In this document: one piece after another, positions 32,905 to 42,160 of the stretch | Position numbering within the stretch: position 1 is the first letter of the stretch | Layout of the letters: each line of letters begins with the position of its first letter | Source: an uncultured Gammaproteobacteria bacterium | Lineage (GTDB): Bacteria > Pseudomonadota > Gammaproteobacteria > UBA6429 > Thiohalophilaceae | DNA: 64,000 nt | NCBI GenBank assembly: GCA_937967995.1 | Contig: CALBTB010000009.1 | Span: 62,001 to 126,000, forward strand | Reading direction: 5' to 3' | The notes under the pieces: generated by a model | What the model was told of the DNA's origin: nothing | What the model saw: the letters and a program-made list of their open reading frames with translations, nothing else | Databases searched by the model: none | Position numbers and translations under genes: made by a program

Positions 32905-34935
32905 ATGACTAAACAGCAATCTGTCGCCCAGCAGATCGAAAACCTGCGCGAACAAATTAATTATCACAATTATCGTTATTATGTGCTGGATGATCCCGAG
33001 ATTCCGGACAAGGAATATGATCGCCTGTTGCGTGAGCTGGAAGCGCTCGAACAACAACACCCTGATTTGATCACCCCTGATTCACCGACACAGCGAGTGG
33101 GTGCCACACCGGCTTCCGAATTTGCCGAAGTCAAACACCTGTTACCGATGTTGTCACTGAGTAATGCGTTTGAAGAACAGGAAGTCAGTGATTTCGATCG
33201 ACGTGCGCGGGAAAAACTGGATGTTGATGTGATCAGCTATGCCGCTGAACCCAAACTCGATGGCCTGGCAATCAGCCTGCTGTATGAAAACGGGCTGCTG
33301 GTTCGTGCTGCAACGCGCGGTGACGGACTGACAGGTGAAGATGTAACACAGAATGTCCGTACGATTGAGAGTATCCCGCTGCGGTTACGAGGATCCGACT
33401 ATCCGGCACGACTGGAAGTGCGCGGCGAAGTCATTATGTCGCGTTCCGGTTTTGAAAAACTCAACGCCGTTCAACGTGAAAAGGATGAAAAGACGTTTGC
33501 AAATCCACGCAATGCAGCGGCGGGAAGTTTACGGCAACTGGATTCGCGAATCACGGCAACCCGGCCACTGGAATTTTACTGTTACGGTGCCGGGCAGTTT
33601 GAAGGGGGTGAAATTCCTTCTGACCAGATGGCTGTCCTGCAGCAATTAAAATTGTGGGGTTTGCGCATCAATCCGGAAATACAGGTTGTCGAAGGGGTGG
33701 CTGGTTGTCTTGAGTACTATCAAAGCCTGCAGCAAAAGCGGGACAAACTCGATTATGAAATTGATGGTGTGGTGTACAAGGTCAATGACTTTTCTGAGCA
33801 GGAACGGCTGGGATTTGTCTCGCGTGCACCACGCTGGGCGATTGCACATAAGTTTCCGGCCCAGGAAGAAATGACGAAACTGTTAAAGATCGAGGTGCAG
33901 GTCGGGCGTACCGGTGCATTAACCCCGGTGGCACGGCTGGAGCCGGTATTTGTCGGCGGTGTCACCGTCACCAACGCCACGTTGCATAATCAGGATGAAA
34001 TCGACCGCAAGGACATTCGTGAAAACGACATGGTTATTATTCGCCGCGCCGGGGATGTGATTCCCGAAGTGGTAAGCGTGGTTCTGTCCAGGCGGCCGAA
34101 AAAGACACGCAAGTTTAAAATGCCGAATCGCTGTCCGGTGTGTGACTCAGAAGTCATTCGACTGGAAAACGAGGCGGTGGCGCGCTGTACGGGTGGCTTA
34201 TTCTGTCCGGCCCAACGCAAGCAGGCCATCAAGCATTTTGCGTCGCGTAAAGCCATGGATATAGAAGGCCTGGGTGACAAACTGGTTGATCAACTGGTTG
34301 ATGCCGATAAGGTAAAAGATGTGTCGGATATTTATCACCTGGATCTGGAAACCGTAGCCGGTCTGGATCGCATGGCGGAAAAATCTGGCCAGAACCTGCT
34401 GGATGCGATTGAGAAAAGCAAACAAACCACGCTGGATCGGTTTATCTATGCGCTGGGCATACGCCAGGTGGGTGAAACGACGGCGCGGACACTGGCCGTG
34501 CATTTTGGCAGTTTACCGGCGCTCATGCAGGCCGATGAAGAAGCCTTGCTGGTAGTTGAGGATGTCGGGCCGGTCGTTGCAGAAAGTATCGCGCATTTTT
34601 TTCATGAGCCACATAACCAGGCAGTGATATCTAATCTGCAAAAGGCCGGCGTGCAATGGCCGAATATGAAAGCTGCAAAGCAAGAGCGTGGTGCGCAGCC
34701 ACTGGCCGGCAAGACGTTTGTAGTTACCGGAACATTGTCGAGTATGACGCGCGAGGATGCAAAACAACTACTCATTAACCTCGGTGCAAAAGTTAGTGGT
34801 AGTGTGTCAAAGAAAACCGATTATGTGGTGGTTGGCGAAAATCCTGGCTCCAAGGCTACGAAAGCGGAATCGCTGGGTATAACCATGCTGAGTGAGGGTG
34901 AATTTACGGCGTTACTGAATAAGTATGCAGAATGA
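32905..34935 (+). CDS. ligA: NAD+-dependent DNA ligase LigA
   Basis: A full-length 676-residue ligase that seals nicks in replication and repair. The Ia domain is at residues 1-60, the adenylation domain has the nucleophile Lys117 in AEPKLDG, the OB domain follows, then a four-cysteine zinc finger (CPVC and CTGGLFC region, near 410-430), helix-hairpin-helix repeats and a C-terminal BRCT domain (AGKTFVVTGTLSS). It starts 11 bases after zipA and is probably co-transcribed. Confidence 0.98.
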   Translation: MTKQQSVAQQIENLREQINYHNYRYYVLDDPEIPDKEYDRLLRELEALEQQHPDLITPDSPTQRVGATPASEFAEVKHLLPMLSLSNAFEEQEVSDFDRRAREKLDVDVISYAAEPKLDGLAISLLYENGLLVRAATRGDGLTGEDVTQNVRTIESIPLRLRGSDYPARLEVRGEVIMSRSGFEKLNAVQREKDEKTFANPRNAAAGSLRQLDSRITATRPLEFYCYGAGQFEGGEIPSDQMAVLQQLKLWGLRINPEIQVVEGVAGCLEYYQSLQQKRDKLDYEIDGVVYKVNDFSEQERLGFVSRAPRWAIAHKFPAQEEMTKLLKIEVQVGRTGALTPVARLEPVFVGGVTVTNATLHNQDEIDRKDIRENDMVIIRRAGDVIPEVVSVVLSRRPKKTRKFKMPNRCPVCDSEVIRLENEAVARCTGGLFCPAQRKQAIKHFASRKAMDIEGLGDKLVDQLVDADKVKDVSDIYHLDLETVAGLDRMAEKSGQNLLDAIEKSKQTTLDRFIYALGIRQVGETTARTLAVHFGSLPALMQADEEALLVVEDVGPVVAESIAHFFHEPHNQAVISNLQKAGVQWPNMKAAKQERGAQPLAGKTFVVTGTLSSMTREDAKQLLINLGAKVSGSVSKKTDYVVVGENPGSKATKAESLGITMLSEGEFTALLNKYAE

Positions 34936-35054
34936 TTGATTTTTATCGATTAGATATTAAAGTTAGAGAGGGTTAATAATAATTAATTAAAACACTAAAC
35001 TGGTGTTCAGCTGTAAGTTAGCCGGGTGTCTTACATCAATGTAAAGGACTGACG

Positions 35055-36692
35055 ATGAAGCTGAAAAACCTGCTCGTTACAGCTTTCATACTTATATCTG
35101 TTATTCCGATCTTTTTTAGTCTCCAGTACGTCAATAATTATACTTCAAAACAATATCGTCAGCAGATAGAGGACAAACTGTCTGCCTTATCATTAATCGC
35201 TAAAAAACGCATTCAGGACGTTCTGGCCCGTATAGAAGATAACGCCAACCTGATTGCCAGTCGCACCCAGATGCGCATCAGCCTGGCGAAATGGAACCAG
35301 ACTCAGGAAGCAAGGCATGCGGAAAAAATTACACGAATTATTCGTGATGCCAGTGCCGGAATGGAGCGGTTACATGATATATCGATTTACGATACCAAAG
35401 GCAAGCTGGTTGCATCGACAGGTGTCGGTGAAAGCGCAAAGTTGCTGTCGAGTCGTCCGCGCGAGATAACAAAAACCGATCTGGTTCGTAAAGATGATCA
35501 GCTTTATATTATCAATATTACTCGATTGACTCTGGATAATGCGACCATAGGATTTATAAGGGTCGATTTTTTTGCAGATTTCATTCTGGATCTTGTAAAT
35601 GATCGCTCCGGACTGGGCACAACTGGAGAATGGTTGTTTGCCGTAAGAAATGATAAGGGTGATGCACTATTTGCTATCCCGCTGAAGTACGACAGGGATG
35701 CGGCGTTTAAACGTGTTGTTAAAAAGGAGCGTATCGACATTCCCATTACCCAGGCTCTTTTAGGTAATGAAATTATTATGAACTATGCGCCAGATTACAT
35801 GGAAGAGCCGGTAATGGCGTCTACCCGTTATATACAGGAACAGGATTGGGGTCTGGTGGTTAAAATTCGGGAAAAAGAGGTTAACAGTATTCTCAGCGAG
35901 TCTAATCGCTTGTTGTTGTGGCTTGAAATAATCATCATTGTTTTATCCGTGTTTCTTGGTATTCTGTTCTCGTTTTACATAGCTAATCCTATCGAGAAAC
36001 TGAAAAAACACACACATACCCTTGCGCAGGGGGATTTCAGTGTTCGGCCGGTTCCGGAAGGCTGGCATGAAGCAAAAGAACTGGCGATTTCCTTTAATAC
36101 GATGGCGGAATCACTCAGAGAGCTGAATGAAAACCTGAATAAAAAAGTCGCCGAGCGTACTCAGGAACTTGATGAGGCCAATCAGCAGCTCAAGGAAATT
36201 GCTATCCGCGATCCATTAACCGATTTGTACAATCGACGATTTCTGATAGAGCGATTTGAACAGGAATTCAATCGTGCCAGACGTTACGAGACCAGTCTGG
36301 CGGTGGTGATGCTGGATATCGATCATTTCAAACAGATAAACGATACGTGGGGGCATGCGGCTGGTGACAATGTGCTGAAAAAAATCGCTGAATTTCTGAA
36401 TGAATCCATGCGCGACTCGGATATTCTGGGACGCCTGGGCGGTGAGGAATTCTGTATGATACTGCCGACAAAAAACCCGTCGAGCATTTTACCTGTCATT
36501 GAGCGTTTACGTATCGGGATTTCCGAAATTAATTTTCAGCTTGTTGATAAGACGTTTAACGTGACCTGCAGTTTTGGCATTGCAGTATTCAACAAAGACA
36601 TAAAAACACCAGACGAATTGATGGACAGGGCTGATAAGGCCATGTACAAGGCGAAGAGCGGTGGAAGAAACCGTGTTGAGCAATACTCCTAG
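35055..36692 (+). CDS. Membrane diguanylate cyclase with extracytoplasmic sensor and HAMP
   Basis: A 545-residue enzyme that makes c-di-GMP. Helix 1 is at residues 7-27, a double-Cache-like periplasmic sensor spans about 30-285, helix 2 is near 290-312, then HAMP (NPIEKLKKHTHTLAQGD), a coiled coil, and a GGDEF domain. The active site reads GGEEF, and the product-inhibition site RDSD lies five residues before it, so both activity and feedback are expected. The ligand is unknown. An intergenic region of 119 bases separates it from ligA; its own promoter is likely but not identified. Confidence 0.93.
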   Translation: MKLKNLLVTAFILISVIPIFFSLQYVNNYTSKQYRQQIEDKLSALSLIAKKRIQDVLARIEDNANLIASRTQMRISLAKWNQTQEARHAEKITRIIRDASAGMERLHDISIYDTKGKLVASTGVGESAKLLSSRPREITKTDLVRKDDQLYIINITRLTLDNATIGFIRVDFFADFILDLVNDRSGLGTTGEWLFAVRNDKGDALFAIPLKYDRDAAFKRVVKKERIDIPITQALLGNEIIMNYAPDYMEEPVMASTRYIQEQDWGLVVKIREKEVNSILSESNRLLLWLEIIIIVLSVFLGILFSFYIANPIEKLKKHTHTLAQGDFSVRPVPEGWHEAKELAISFNTMAESLRELNENLNKKVAERTQELDEANQQLKEIAIRDPLTDLYNRRFLIERFEQEFNRARRYETSLAVVMLDIDHFKQINDTWGHAAGDNVLKKIAEFLNESMRDSDILGRLGGEEFCMILPTKNPSSILPVIERLRIGISEINFQLVDKTFNVTCSFGIAVFNKDIKTPDELMDRADKAMYKAKSGGRNRVEQYS

Positions 36693-36706
36693 ATTAATAA
36701 ACTAGT

Positions 36707-37510
36707 TTAATTCTTTAATTTAATATCAATCTTCGATTTATCACGCAAGTCACTGACATACTGGCGTAAACGCTGCTGGCGAATTGATGAACTGATTTGT
36801 TTCTCAACTTTCTCCAGGGCGGGCGGGTCGACCTGACGGGCATCTTCGAGCTTGATGACGTGCCAGCCATACTGGGTTTTAACCGGTGACTTGCTGTAGC
36901 TGCCTTTTTTCATTTCCGATATCGCCTGGGCGAATTCCGGCATGGCAGACAACTGTGCGGCGTTGACCCAGCCGATATCGCCACCGTTTGCCGCGGATGG
37001 ACCTTCTGATTTTTCTTTTGCTACGGCAACAAAATCCTTGCCTTTGTCCAGTTCGGCAATAACCGTTTTGGCATCATTTTCGGAATTTTTCAGCAGGATG
37101 TGCCGAACTTTGTACTCCAGGAGATTGAGGTTTTTGACTTTCTCGTCATACAGTTTCTTAACCTCGGCCTCGGGAATCGGCTTGCCAACTTCCGTATCAC
37201 GCAGAACGTGATTGATATAGAGATCATACTTTTGCTGTTTCAGCAGATAGTTAAGATCATTGTTCTTGTCGAGCTTTTTCTTTACCGCCTGCTGATATAG
37301 CAATTCGCGATTGACCAGTTCATTTAACACGGCCATCTGGTTGGTAATTTTCTGACGTGTGGCAGCCTCGACATACTTTATATACATATCGAGTTCACTT
37401 TGCATAATTTTCTTGCCATTGACGACTGCGACGACGCTGTCGGCGTAAACATTACCGGCGAGACCAGTCAGTATAAAGAGGGTCAAAAGCGTATTAATAA
37501 AGAGTTTCAT
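36707..37510 (-). CDS. Periplasmic parvulin-type peptidyl-prolyl isomerase
   Basis: A 267-residue chaperone-like isomerase with a signal peptide (after VYA, residue 23), an N-terminal SurA/PrsA-like helical domain and a parvulin domain at about residues 130-225 (YKVRHILLKN, NGGDIGWVN, SPVKTQYGWHVIKLED). It likely helps outer-membrane or secreted proteins fold. The single parvulin domain and length fit PpiC/PrsA-like proteins rather than SurA, which has two. It starts the minus-strand group with the YciI and YciB genes upstream. Confidence 0.92.
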   Translation of the reverse strand: MKLFINTLLTLFILTGLAGNVYADSVVAVVNGKKIMQSELDMYIKYVEAATRQKITNQMAVLNELVNRELLYQQAVKKKLDKNNDLNYLLKQQKYDLYINHVLRDTEVGKPIPEAEVKKLYDEKVKNLNLLEYKVRHILLKNSENDAKTVIAELDKGKDFVAVAKEKSEGPSAANGGDIGWVNAAQLSAMPEFAQAISEMKKGSYSKSPVKTQYGWHVIKLEDARQVDPPALEKVEKQISSSIRQQRLRQYVSDLRDKSKIDIKLKN

Positions 37511-37538
37511 GATAGCTTCCTTGGTTATTCAATCTGTA

Positions 37539-37838
37539 TCAGGGCAGGACGGGCTTGAAAGGTTTGATAGTCACATTGTCATAGACACCGGCACTGACAT
37601 ACGGGTCTTCATTGGCCCAGGTTGTGGCGTCATCCAGTGAATCGAATTCAGCGATGATTAGAGAACCGGAAAAGCCGGCTGGACCAGGATCTTCATTATC
37701 AATGGCCGGCAATGGGCCGGCCAGCTTGAGTCGACCCTGGTTTTTCAGTTGTTGCAATCGTTCTACATGCGCAGGTCGCACGGCCAGGCGTTTTTCCAGG
37801 CTGTTGGGTGTATCTGTACCTATAATGACATAAAACAT
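37539..37838 (-). CDS. YciI-family protein
   Basis: A 99-residue YciI-like protein: MFYVIIGTDTPNSLEKR at the start, RPAHVERLQQLKNQGRLKLAGP with the conserved His, and ATTWANEDPYVSAGVYDNVTI at the end. The family forms dimers with a putative His/Asp site; the biochemical role is unsettled. It lies two bases after yciB, matching the yciB-yciI neighbourhood seen in many gammaproteobacteria. Confidence 0.92.
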   Translation of the reverse strand: MFYVIIGTDTPNSLEKRLAVRPAHVERLQQLKNQGRLKLAGPLPAIDNEDPGPAGFSGSLIIAEFDSLDDATTWANEDPYVSAGVYDNVTIKPFKPVLP

Positions 37839-37840
37839 AT

Positions 37841-38509
37841 TCAGGATTTCTGTTTAACCAGTTCGTCGTAATTGGTGGCATTTTTCACAACATAAAACCC
37901 AATCAGGAACGTGAATACTAATGAGATGCCTGTCAGGCCAAAAAGTTTAAAATTAACCCAGAATTCTTCGTGAGTTTTCGCCTCCTGGCATAAGGCCAGA
38001 ATGTCACCCGTGTAGTTAGTGGCGCAATTTTCAATATCCGGTGTACTACCGATTTGTGCGGCCAGGGCGGTTTCTACATCAAGAAAAAAACTGGCGACTA
38101 CAATATTGGCTACGCCCAGGGCGATAAACAGAATCACAAATGCCAGATCAGCACGTTTCCATATAGCGGGTGGTGCCTTGATCTGTGCCTGGCTTAAAAG
38201 TAATTCGGAAATTTTCTTCTCGTTAAAAAACAGGGCGTAGGCAAATACCGCCGCAAAACACCAGTACAGCACGGTCGGTTTCCACATGATAAAGGCTTTA
38301 TCTTTTAACAATAGAGTGGCACCGCCAAATACAATAATGATAACCAGCGAGATAATATGTACTTTCTCAAACTTGCGATGGCGTACCCAGTGAATGGCGA
38401 CCTGGACGATTGACGCCACAATAGCGGAGATAGTAGCGACGTATATGTCATAAAATTTATATGCAACAAAAAACAGAATGACGGGAAAAGTATCAAACAG
38501 AAATTTCAT
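37841..38509 (-). CDS. yciB: Inner-membrane septation protein YciB with an extra loop
   Basis: A 222-residue polytopic membrane protein. MKFLFDTFPVILFFVAYK, ATISAIVASIVQVA, HWVRHRKFEKVHI, IMWKPTVLYW and the end FWVNFKLFGLTG are hallmarks of YciB (IspZ), which affects septation and envelope integrity. It is about 40 residues longer than usual (179-185): an insert near residues 143-180, containing Cys162 and Cys174, sits between two helices and might be periplasmic with a disulfide. Confidence 0.92.
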   Translation of the reverse strand: MKFLFDTFPVILFFVAYKFYDIYVATISAIVASIVQVAIHWVRHRKFEKVHIISLVIIIVFGGATLLLKDKAFIMWKPTVLYWCFAAVFAYALFFNEKKISELLLSQAQIKAPPAIWKRADLAFVILFIALGVANIVVASFFLDVETALAAQIGSTPDIENCATNYTGDILALCQEAKTHEEFWVNFKLFGLTGISLVFTFLIGFYVVKNATNYDELVKQKS

Positions 38510-38519
38510 GGCTTTTAAA

Positions 38520-39263
38520 CTAGTGTAATGTCGGTTGGTTGGTTAACTGATAGTAAGTTTTCATTACGGCACGTACGTGATCCGGATAATCAATAAGGTC
38601 CATTTGTTCCATTCCTTCGGCAAAAAAGCCTGGCGCGTCATCCGGTAACCGGTAAAGCAATTGCTCAAAGACGGCTTCCATCCGCTTCGGGTCAAGTGAG
38701 CGGGTGGCTATGATACCATGATTCAGGTTCAGTACACGCCAGGGCCGGGCAGGATCGGATTTATCCGTATCCTGCTTTATTTCTGGTGAAATGCTGTGGA
38801 TGATTTTTTCTATGAGTTCGGCCAGTTGAGAGAGATAGCGGGGGTCCTGTGTATTATTGGCCACATGCGAAATGGCATTGATGATGATATCGATTTCATC
38901 CAGCTCCAGCTGATGATGAACGGCCCATAACGCGATAGGCAGTGACAGTTGCTCCAGTTGTGCGTATGCGTCATCACAGTCCAGTGTTTGAGCCCACTGG
39001 CATAATTCATTTAACAGGCGCAGGCCATGATTTGCTATGTCATGTATTTCATCCTGGTTGACGGTTTTAGTGTGCTCGTCAATGGCACAGATAATCGTAA
39101 AAAAATGTTGCATACTCTCGGCCAGTGCCATGGGGGTCACGGACGGGCTATCAGGATCCGGTTTATAATTTTCAGTCAGGCAGACCATGGCTTGCTCGAA
39201 TTGTTGGCGTAACAGGTCGGGGTCGGGGGTATGGCTGGCAAATAACTGTGGCTTAAAATCCAT
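38520..39263 (-). CDS. Conserved-looking hypothetical protein (247 aa)
   Basis: A soluble, acidic, mostly helical protein without signal peptide or membrane helix. The middle (LELDEIDIIINAISHVANN) and the end (EGMEQMDLIDYPDHVRAVMKTYY) are well formed but match no family I recognise. Codon use and G+C resemble the housekeeping neighbours, so it is probably a resident gene. It starts the yciB-yciI-parvulin direction and is divergent from rnm, 84 bases away. Confidence 0.68.
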   Translation of the reverse strand: MDFKPQLFASHTPDPDLLRQQFEQAMVCLTENYKPDPDSPSVTPMALAESMQHFFTIICAIDEHTKTVNQDEIHDIANHGLRLLNELCQWAQTLDCDDAYAQLEQLSLPIALWAVHHQLELDEIDIIINAISHVANNTQDPRYLSQLAELIEKIIHSISPEIKQDTDKSDPARPWRVLNLNHGIIATRSLDPKRMEAVFEQLLYRLPDDAPGFFAEGMEQMDLIDYPDHVRAVMKTYYQLTNQPTLH

Positions 39264-39347
39264 GTTGAATATTCTCTTCAGTGACGTAATTTAACACAGT
39301 CATGTTGCCAAAGACAGATTGACAATATTCCGTTACACTAGGTTCCC

Positions 39348-40199
39348 ATGCAACAAGTTTATGATTTACATGCACATACGACCGCTTCGGATGGCAGTCT
39401 GTCACCGGCGGAACTGGTGGCACATGCCAGACAATGCGGCATTAATGTGCTCGCGGTCACGGATCACGATGTGACAAGTGGATTACAGGAAGCCAGCGTG
39501 GCCGCCAATGAGTCCGCGATACAGTTGATTCCGGGAATTGAACTGTCCGTGACCTGGTCACACCAGACGATTCATATCGTTGGTCTGCATATCGATCCTG
39601 AAAATTTGGCATTACAACAGGGCATTGAGAAGCTCAAAGCCTTTCGTGTCTGGCGTGCGGAAGAAATCGCGCGACGTCTTAATAAAGCAGGGATCGGCGG
39701 TGCGCTGGAAGGTGCACGACAACATGCACAGGGCGAGATTATCGGACGAACCCATTTCGCCCGTTTCCTGGTAGACGCCGGCCACGCCAGCAGCATCAAA
39801 CAGGTCTTCAAAAAATTTCTGGTGCGCAATAAACCCGGATACGTTCCCGGTGAATGGGCACAACTGGAAGAAGCGATTGACTGGATACGCAGCGGCGATG
39901 GTATCGCGGTCATTGCGCATCCCGCCCGTTACCAGCTTTCATCAACCCGCATGCGGCATTTGCTGGCGGCGTTTCGTGATTGTGGTGGCGTGGGGATTGA
40001 AGTCGTGTCCGGCAGCCATAGCACCAGTGATGTACAGCGGTTTACCGATCTGGCCGATTATTTCGGTCTGTATGCCTCACGGGGTTCCGACTATCATGGC
40101 CCGGAAAACTGTTACGCCGATCCGAGTCGCCTGCCGGAATTACCGGAAAACTGTCGCCCGGTCTGGACGCATTCAGACTGGTATGCTGCCATGCGCTGA
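39348..40199 (+). CDS. rnm: PHP-domain 5'-3' exoribonuclease RNase AM
   Basis: A 283-residue PHP-fold enzyme (formerly YciV) that trims short 5' extensions of RNA, including 5S rRNA maturation. Metal ligands are visible: DLHAHTTASDG at residues 6-16, TDHD near 38-41, PGIELS near 64, IAHPARY near 193 and SDYHG near 252. It heads the series rnm-yciO-trpS-scpA-scpB-rluB, a gene order conserved in many gammaproteobacteria. Confidence 0.9.
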   Translation: MQQVYDLHAHTTASDGSLSPAELVAHARQCGINVLAVTDHDVTSGLQEASVAANESAIQLIPGIELSVTWSHQTIHIVGLHIDPENLALQQGIEKLKAFRVWRAEEIARRLNKAGIGGALEGARQHAQGEIIGRTHFARFLVDAGHASSIKQVFKKFLVRNKPGYVPGEWAQLEEAIDWIRSGDGIAVIAHPARYQLSSTRMRHLLAAFRDCGGVGIEVVSGSHSTSDVQRFTDLADYFGLYASRGSDYHGPENCYADPSRLPELPENCRPVWTHSDWYAAMR

Positions 40200-40217
40200 T
40201 TTATCCCTGCCTGATCA

Positions 40218-40844
40218 ATGAGCCAGTACTTTCAGATCCATCCGGATAACCCGCAGGTGCGCCTGATTCAAAAGGCCGTCGACATGATTCGTGCCGGCGC
40301 CGTCGTGGTGTATCCCACAGATTCAGCCTATGCACTCGGTTGCCATATTGGTGATAAAAAGGCACTGGATCGGCTGCGTCGCATTCGCCGTGTCGACGAC
40401 AAACACAATTTCACCCTGGTGTGTCGCGATTTATCGGAGATTTCAGAATACGCCATAGTGGATAATGCGGTATTTCGCTTTCTCAATGCCCATACACCGG
40501 GCCCGTATACCTTTATCCTCAAAGCGACCCGCGAAGTGCCACGGCGCCTGCTGCATCCGAAACGGCGCACCATCGGAATTCGTATTCCCGACAACCAGAT
40601 AGTGCAGGCCATGCTGGATAGCCTGCAGGAACCCATGCTCAGCACCACACTGATCATGCCTGGTGAACACCTGCCACTGACTGTCGCGGAAGAGATTCGT
40701 GAGCGCCTGGAGCATGACGTCGACCTGGTCATCGATGGCGGCCATTGCGGGCTGGATCCCACCACGGTTGTCGATCTCACCGAACACGAACCCCGTGTGA
40801 CTCGCGTCGGCTGTGGTGACCCCGAGCCGTTTATGGCTGCGTAG
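40218..40844 (+). CDS. yciO: YciO/Sua5-family threonylcarbamoyl-AMP synthase-like protein
   Basis: A 208-residue member of the Sua5/YrdC/YciO family. GAVVVYPTDSAYALGC is the substrate loop, KHNFTLVCRDLSEIS follows, then TPGPYTFILKATREVPR and RTIGIRIPDN. TsaC/Sua5 proteins make threonylcarbamoyl-AMP for tRNA t6A; the YciO branch has low activity and its role is uncertain. Co-directional with rnm (18 bases) and trpS. Confidence 0.92.
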   Translation: MSQYFQIHPDNPQVRLIQKAVDMIRAGAVVVYPTDSAYALGCHIGDKKALDRLRRIRRVDDKHNFTLVCRDLSEISEYAIVDNAVFRFLNAHTPGPYTFILKATREVPRRLLHPKRRTIGIRIPDNQIVQAMLDSLQEPMLSTTLIMPGEHLPLTVAEEIRERLEHDVDLVIDGGHCGLDPTTVVDLTEHEPRVTRVGCGDPEPFMAA

Positions 40845-40864
40845 GCCATTCGCTGCGAGTTGGG

Positions 40865-40870
40865 TATAAT
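40865..40870 (+). promoter_or_regulatory. Probable -10 element of a trpS promoter
   Basis: A perfect TATAAT lies 28 bases before the likely trpS start at 40898. No good -35 box is seen 17 bases upstream. Position in the 53-base gap after yciO supports an internal promoter for trpS-scpA-scpB. Confidence 0.45.
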
Positions 40871-40897
40871 CGCGTTTTCTCGAATGACGGAGTGATC

Positions 40898-42109
40898 TTG
40901 AGTCTACCTAACCAACAAACCCGGGTGTTGTCCGGGATGCGACCCACCGGCGCCCTGCATCTGGGCCATTATCACGGGGTACTCAAAAACTGGATCAAGC
41001 TGCAGCATGAATATGAATGCTACTTCTTTGTTGCAGACTGGCATGCCCTGACGACACATTACGATGATGTGGCAATTCTGGAGTCCAGTGTCTGGGATAT
41101 GGTGATTGACTGGTTGGCCGTTGGAGTCAATCCGGGTTCAGCTACCTTGTTTATTCAGTCGCGCGTCCCCGAGCATGCGGAATTGCATCTGCTGTTATCC
41201 ATGATCACGCCCCTGGGCTGGCTGGAACGGGTACCGACCTATAAAGATCAGCAGGAGAAACTCAAGGAGAAGGACCTGGCCACCTACGGTTTTCTGGGTT
41301 ATCCCCTGTTACAGAGTGCCGACATTCTCGTCTACAAAGCGGGCCTGGTGCCGGTTGGTGAAGACCAGGTTGCCCACATCGAGATGACCCGCGAAATTGC
41401 CCGTCGTTTTAACCATATCTATGGACGCGAACCGGGGTTTGAGGACAAGGCGGTGGATGCCATCAAGAAGATGGGTAAAAAGCAGGCCAAACTGTACAAG
41501 GAATTACGACGGAAATTTCGCGAGCAGGGCGATGAATCGGCAGTGGAAACGGGTCGGGCGCTGGTGGAATCCCAGCAGAATCTGACAATGGGGGATAAGG
41601 AACGCCTGTTCGGCTACCTGGAAGGCAGTGGCCGCGTGATTTTACCCGAACCTCAGCCGTTGTTAACGGCGGCCGCCAAAATGCCGGGCCTGGACGGTCA
41701 AAAAATGTCCAAATCCTACAGCAATACGATATCTCTGCGTGAGCCACCGGAATCGGTGGAAAAACAGCTTCGCACCATGCCAACGGATCCGGCCCGAGTG
41801 CGTCGTACGGACCCGGGAAATCCAGAGAAATGCCCGGTCTGGCAGTTTCACCAGGTCTACTCCAGTGAGGAGACCCAAAACTGGGTCCAGGAAGGCTGTA
41901 CCACGGCGGGAATCGGCTGCCTGGACTGCAAGAAGCCGGTGATTGAAGCCGTGCTGGCGGAGCTGGCGCCGATTCAGGAGCGGGCCAGAGAATACGAGGA
42001 AGACCGCAGCCTGGTGCGGAGCATCATTCATGAGGGCTGTGAAAAGGCCCGTGATGTCAGCCGCCAGACCCTGCAGGAAGTCCGCAGCGCCATGGGTCTG
42101 GAATACTGA
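40898..42109 (+). CDS. trpS: Tryptophanyl-tRNA synthetase, long form
   Basis: A 403-residue class I aminoacyl-tRNA synthetase charging tRNA(Trp). The HIGH motif GALHLGHYHG is near residue 15-24 and KMSKS in DGQKMSKSYSN near 268. It is about 65 residues longer than the E. coli enzyme (334) because of an insert at about 170-240 (KKMGKKQAKLYKELRRKF), a form I know from other gammaproteobacteria. Start: TTG at 40898 with GGAG six bases upstream; a GTG at 40892 would overlap that site. Confidence 0.94.
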   Translation: MSLPNQQTRVLSGMRPTGALHLGHYHGVLKNWIKLQHEYECYFFVADWHALTTHYDDVAILESSVWDMVIDWLAVGVNPGSATLFIQSRVPEHAELHLLLSMITPLGWLERVPTYKDQQEKLKEKDLATYGFLGYPLLQSADILVYKAGLVPVGEDQVAHIEMTREIARRFNHIYGREPGFEDKAVDAIKKMGKKQAKLYKELRRKFREQGDESAVETGRALVESQQNLTMGDKERLFGYLEGSGRVILPEPQPLLTAAAKMPGLDGQKMSKSYSNTISLREPPESVEKQLRTMPTDPARVRRTDPGNPEKCPVWQFHQVYSSEETQNWVQEGCTTAGIGCLDCKKPVIEAVLAELAPIQERAREYEEDRSLVRSIIHEGCEKARDVSRQTLQEVRSAMGLEY

Positions 42110-42160
42110 TCCGAGCACAATTGTGGGCTTTGGCCCCGATCTGAGGTAGCATAGATCCAC

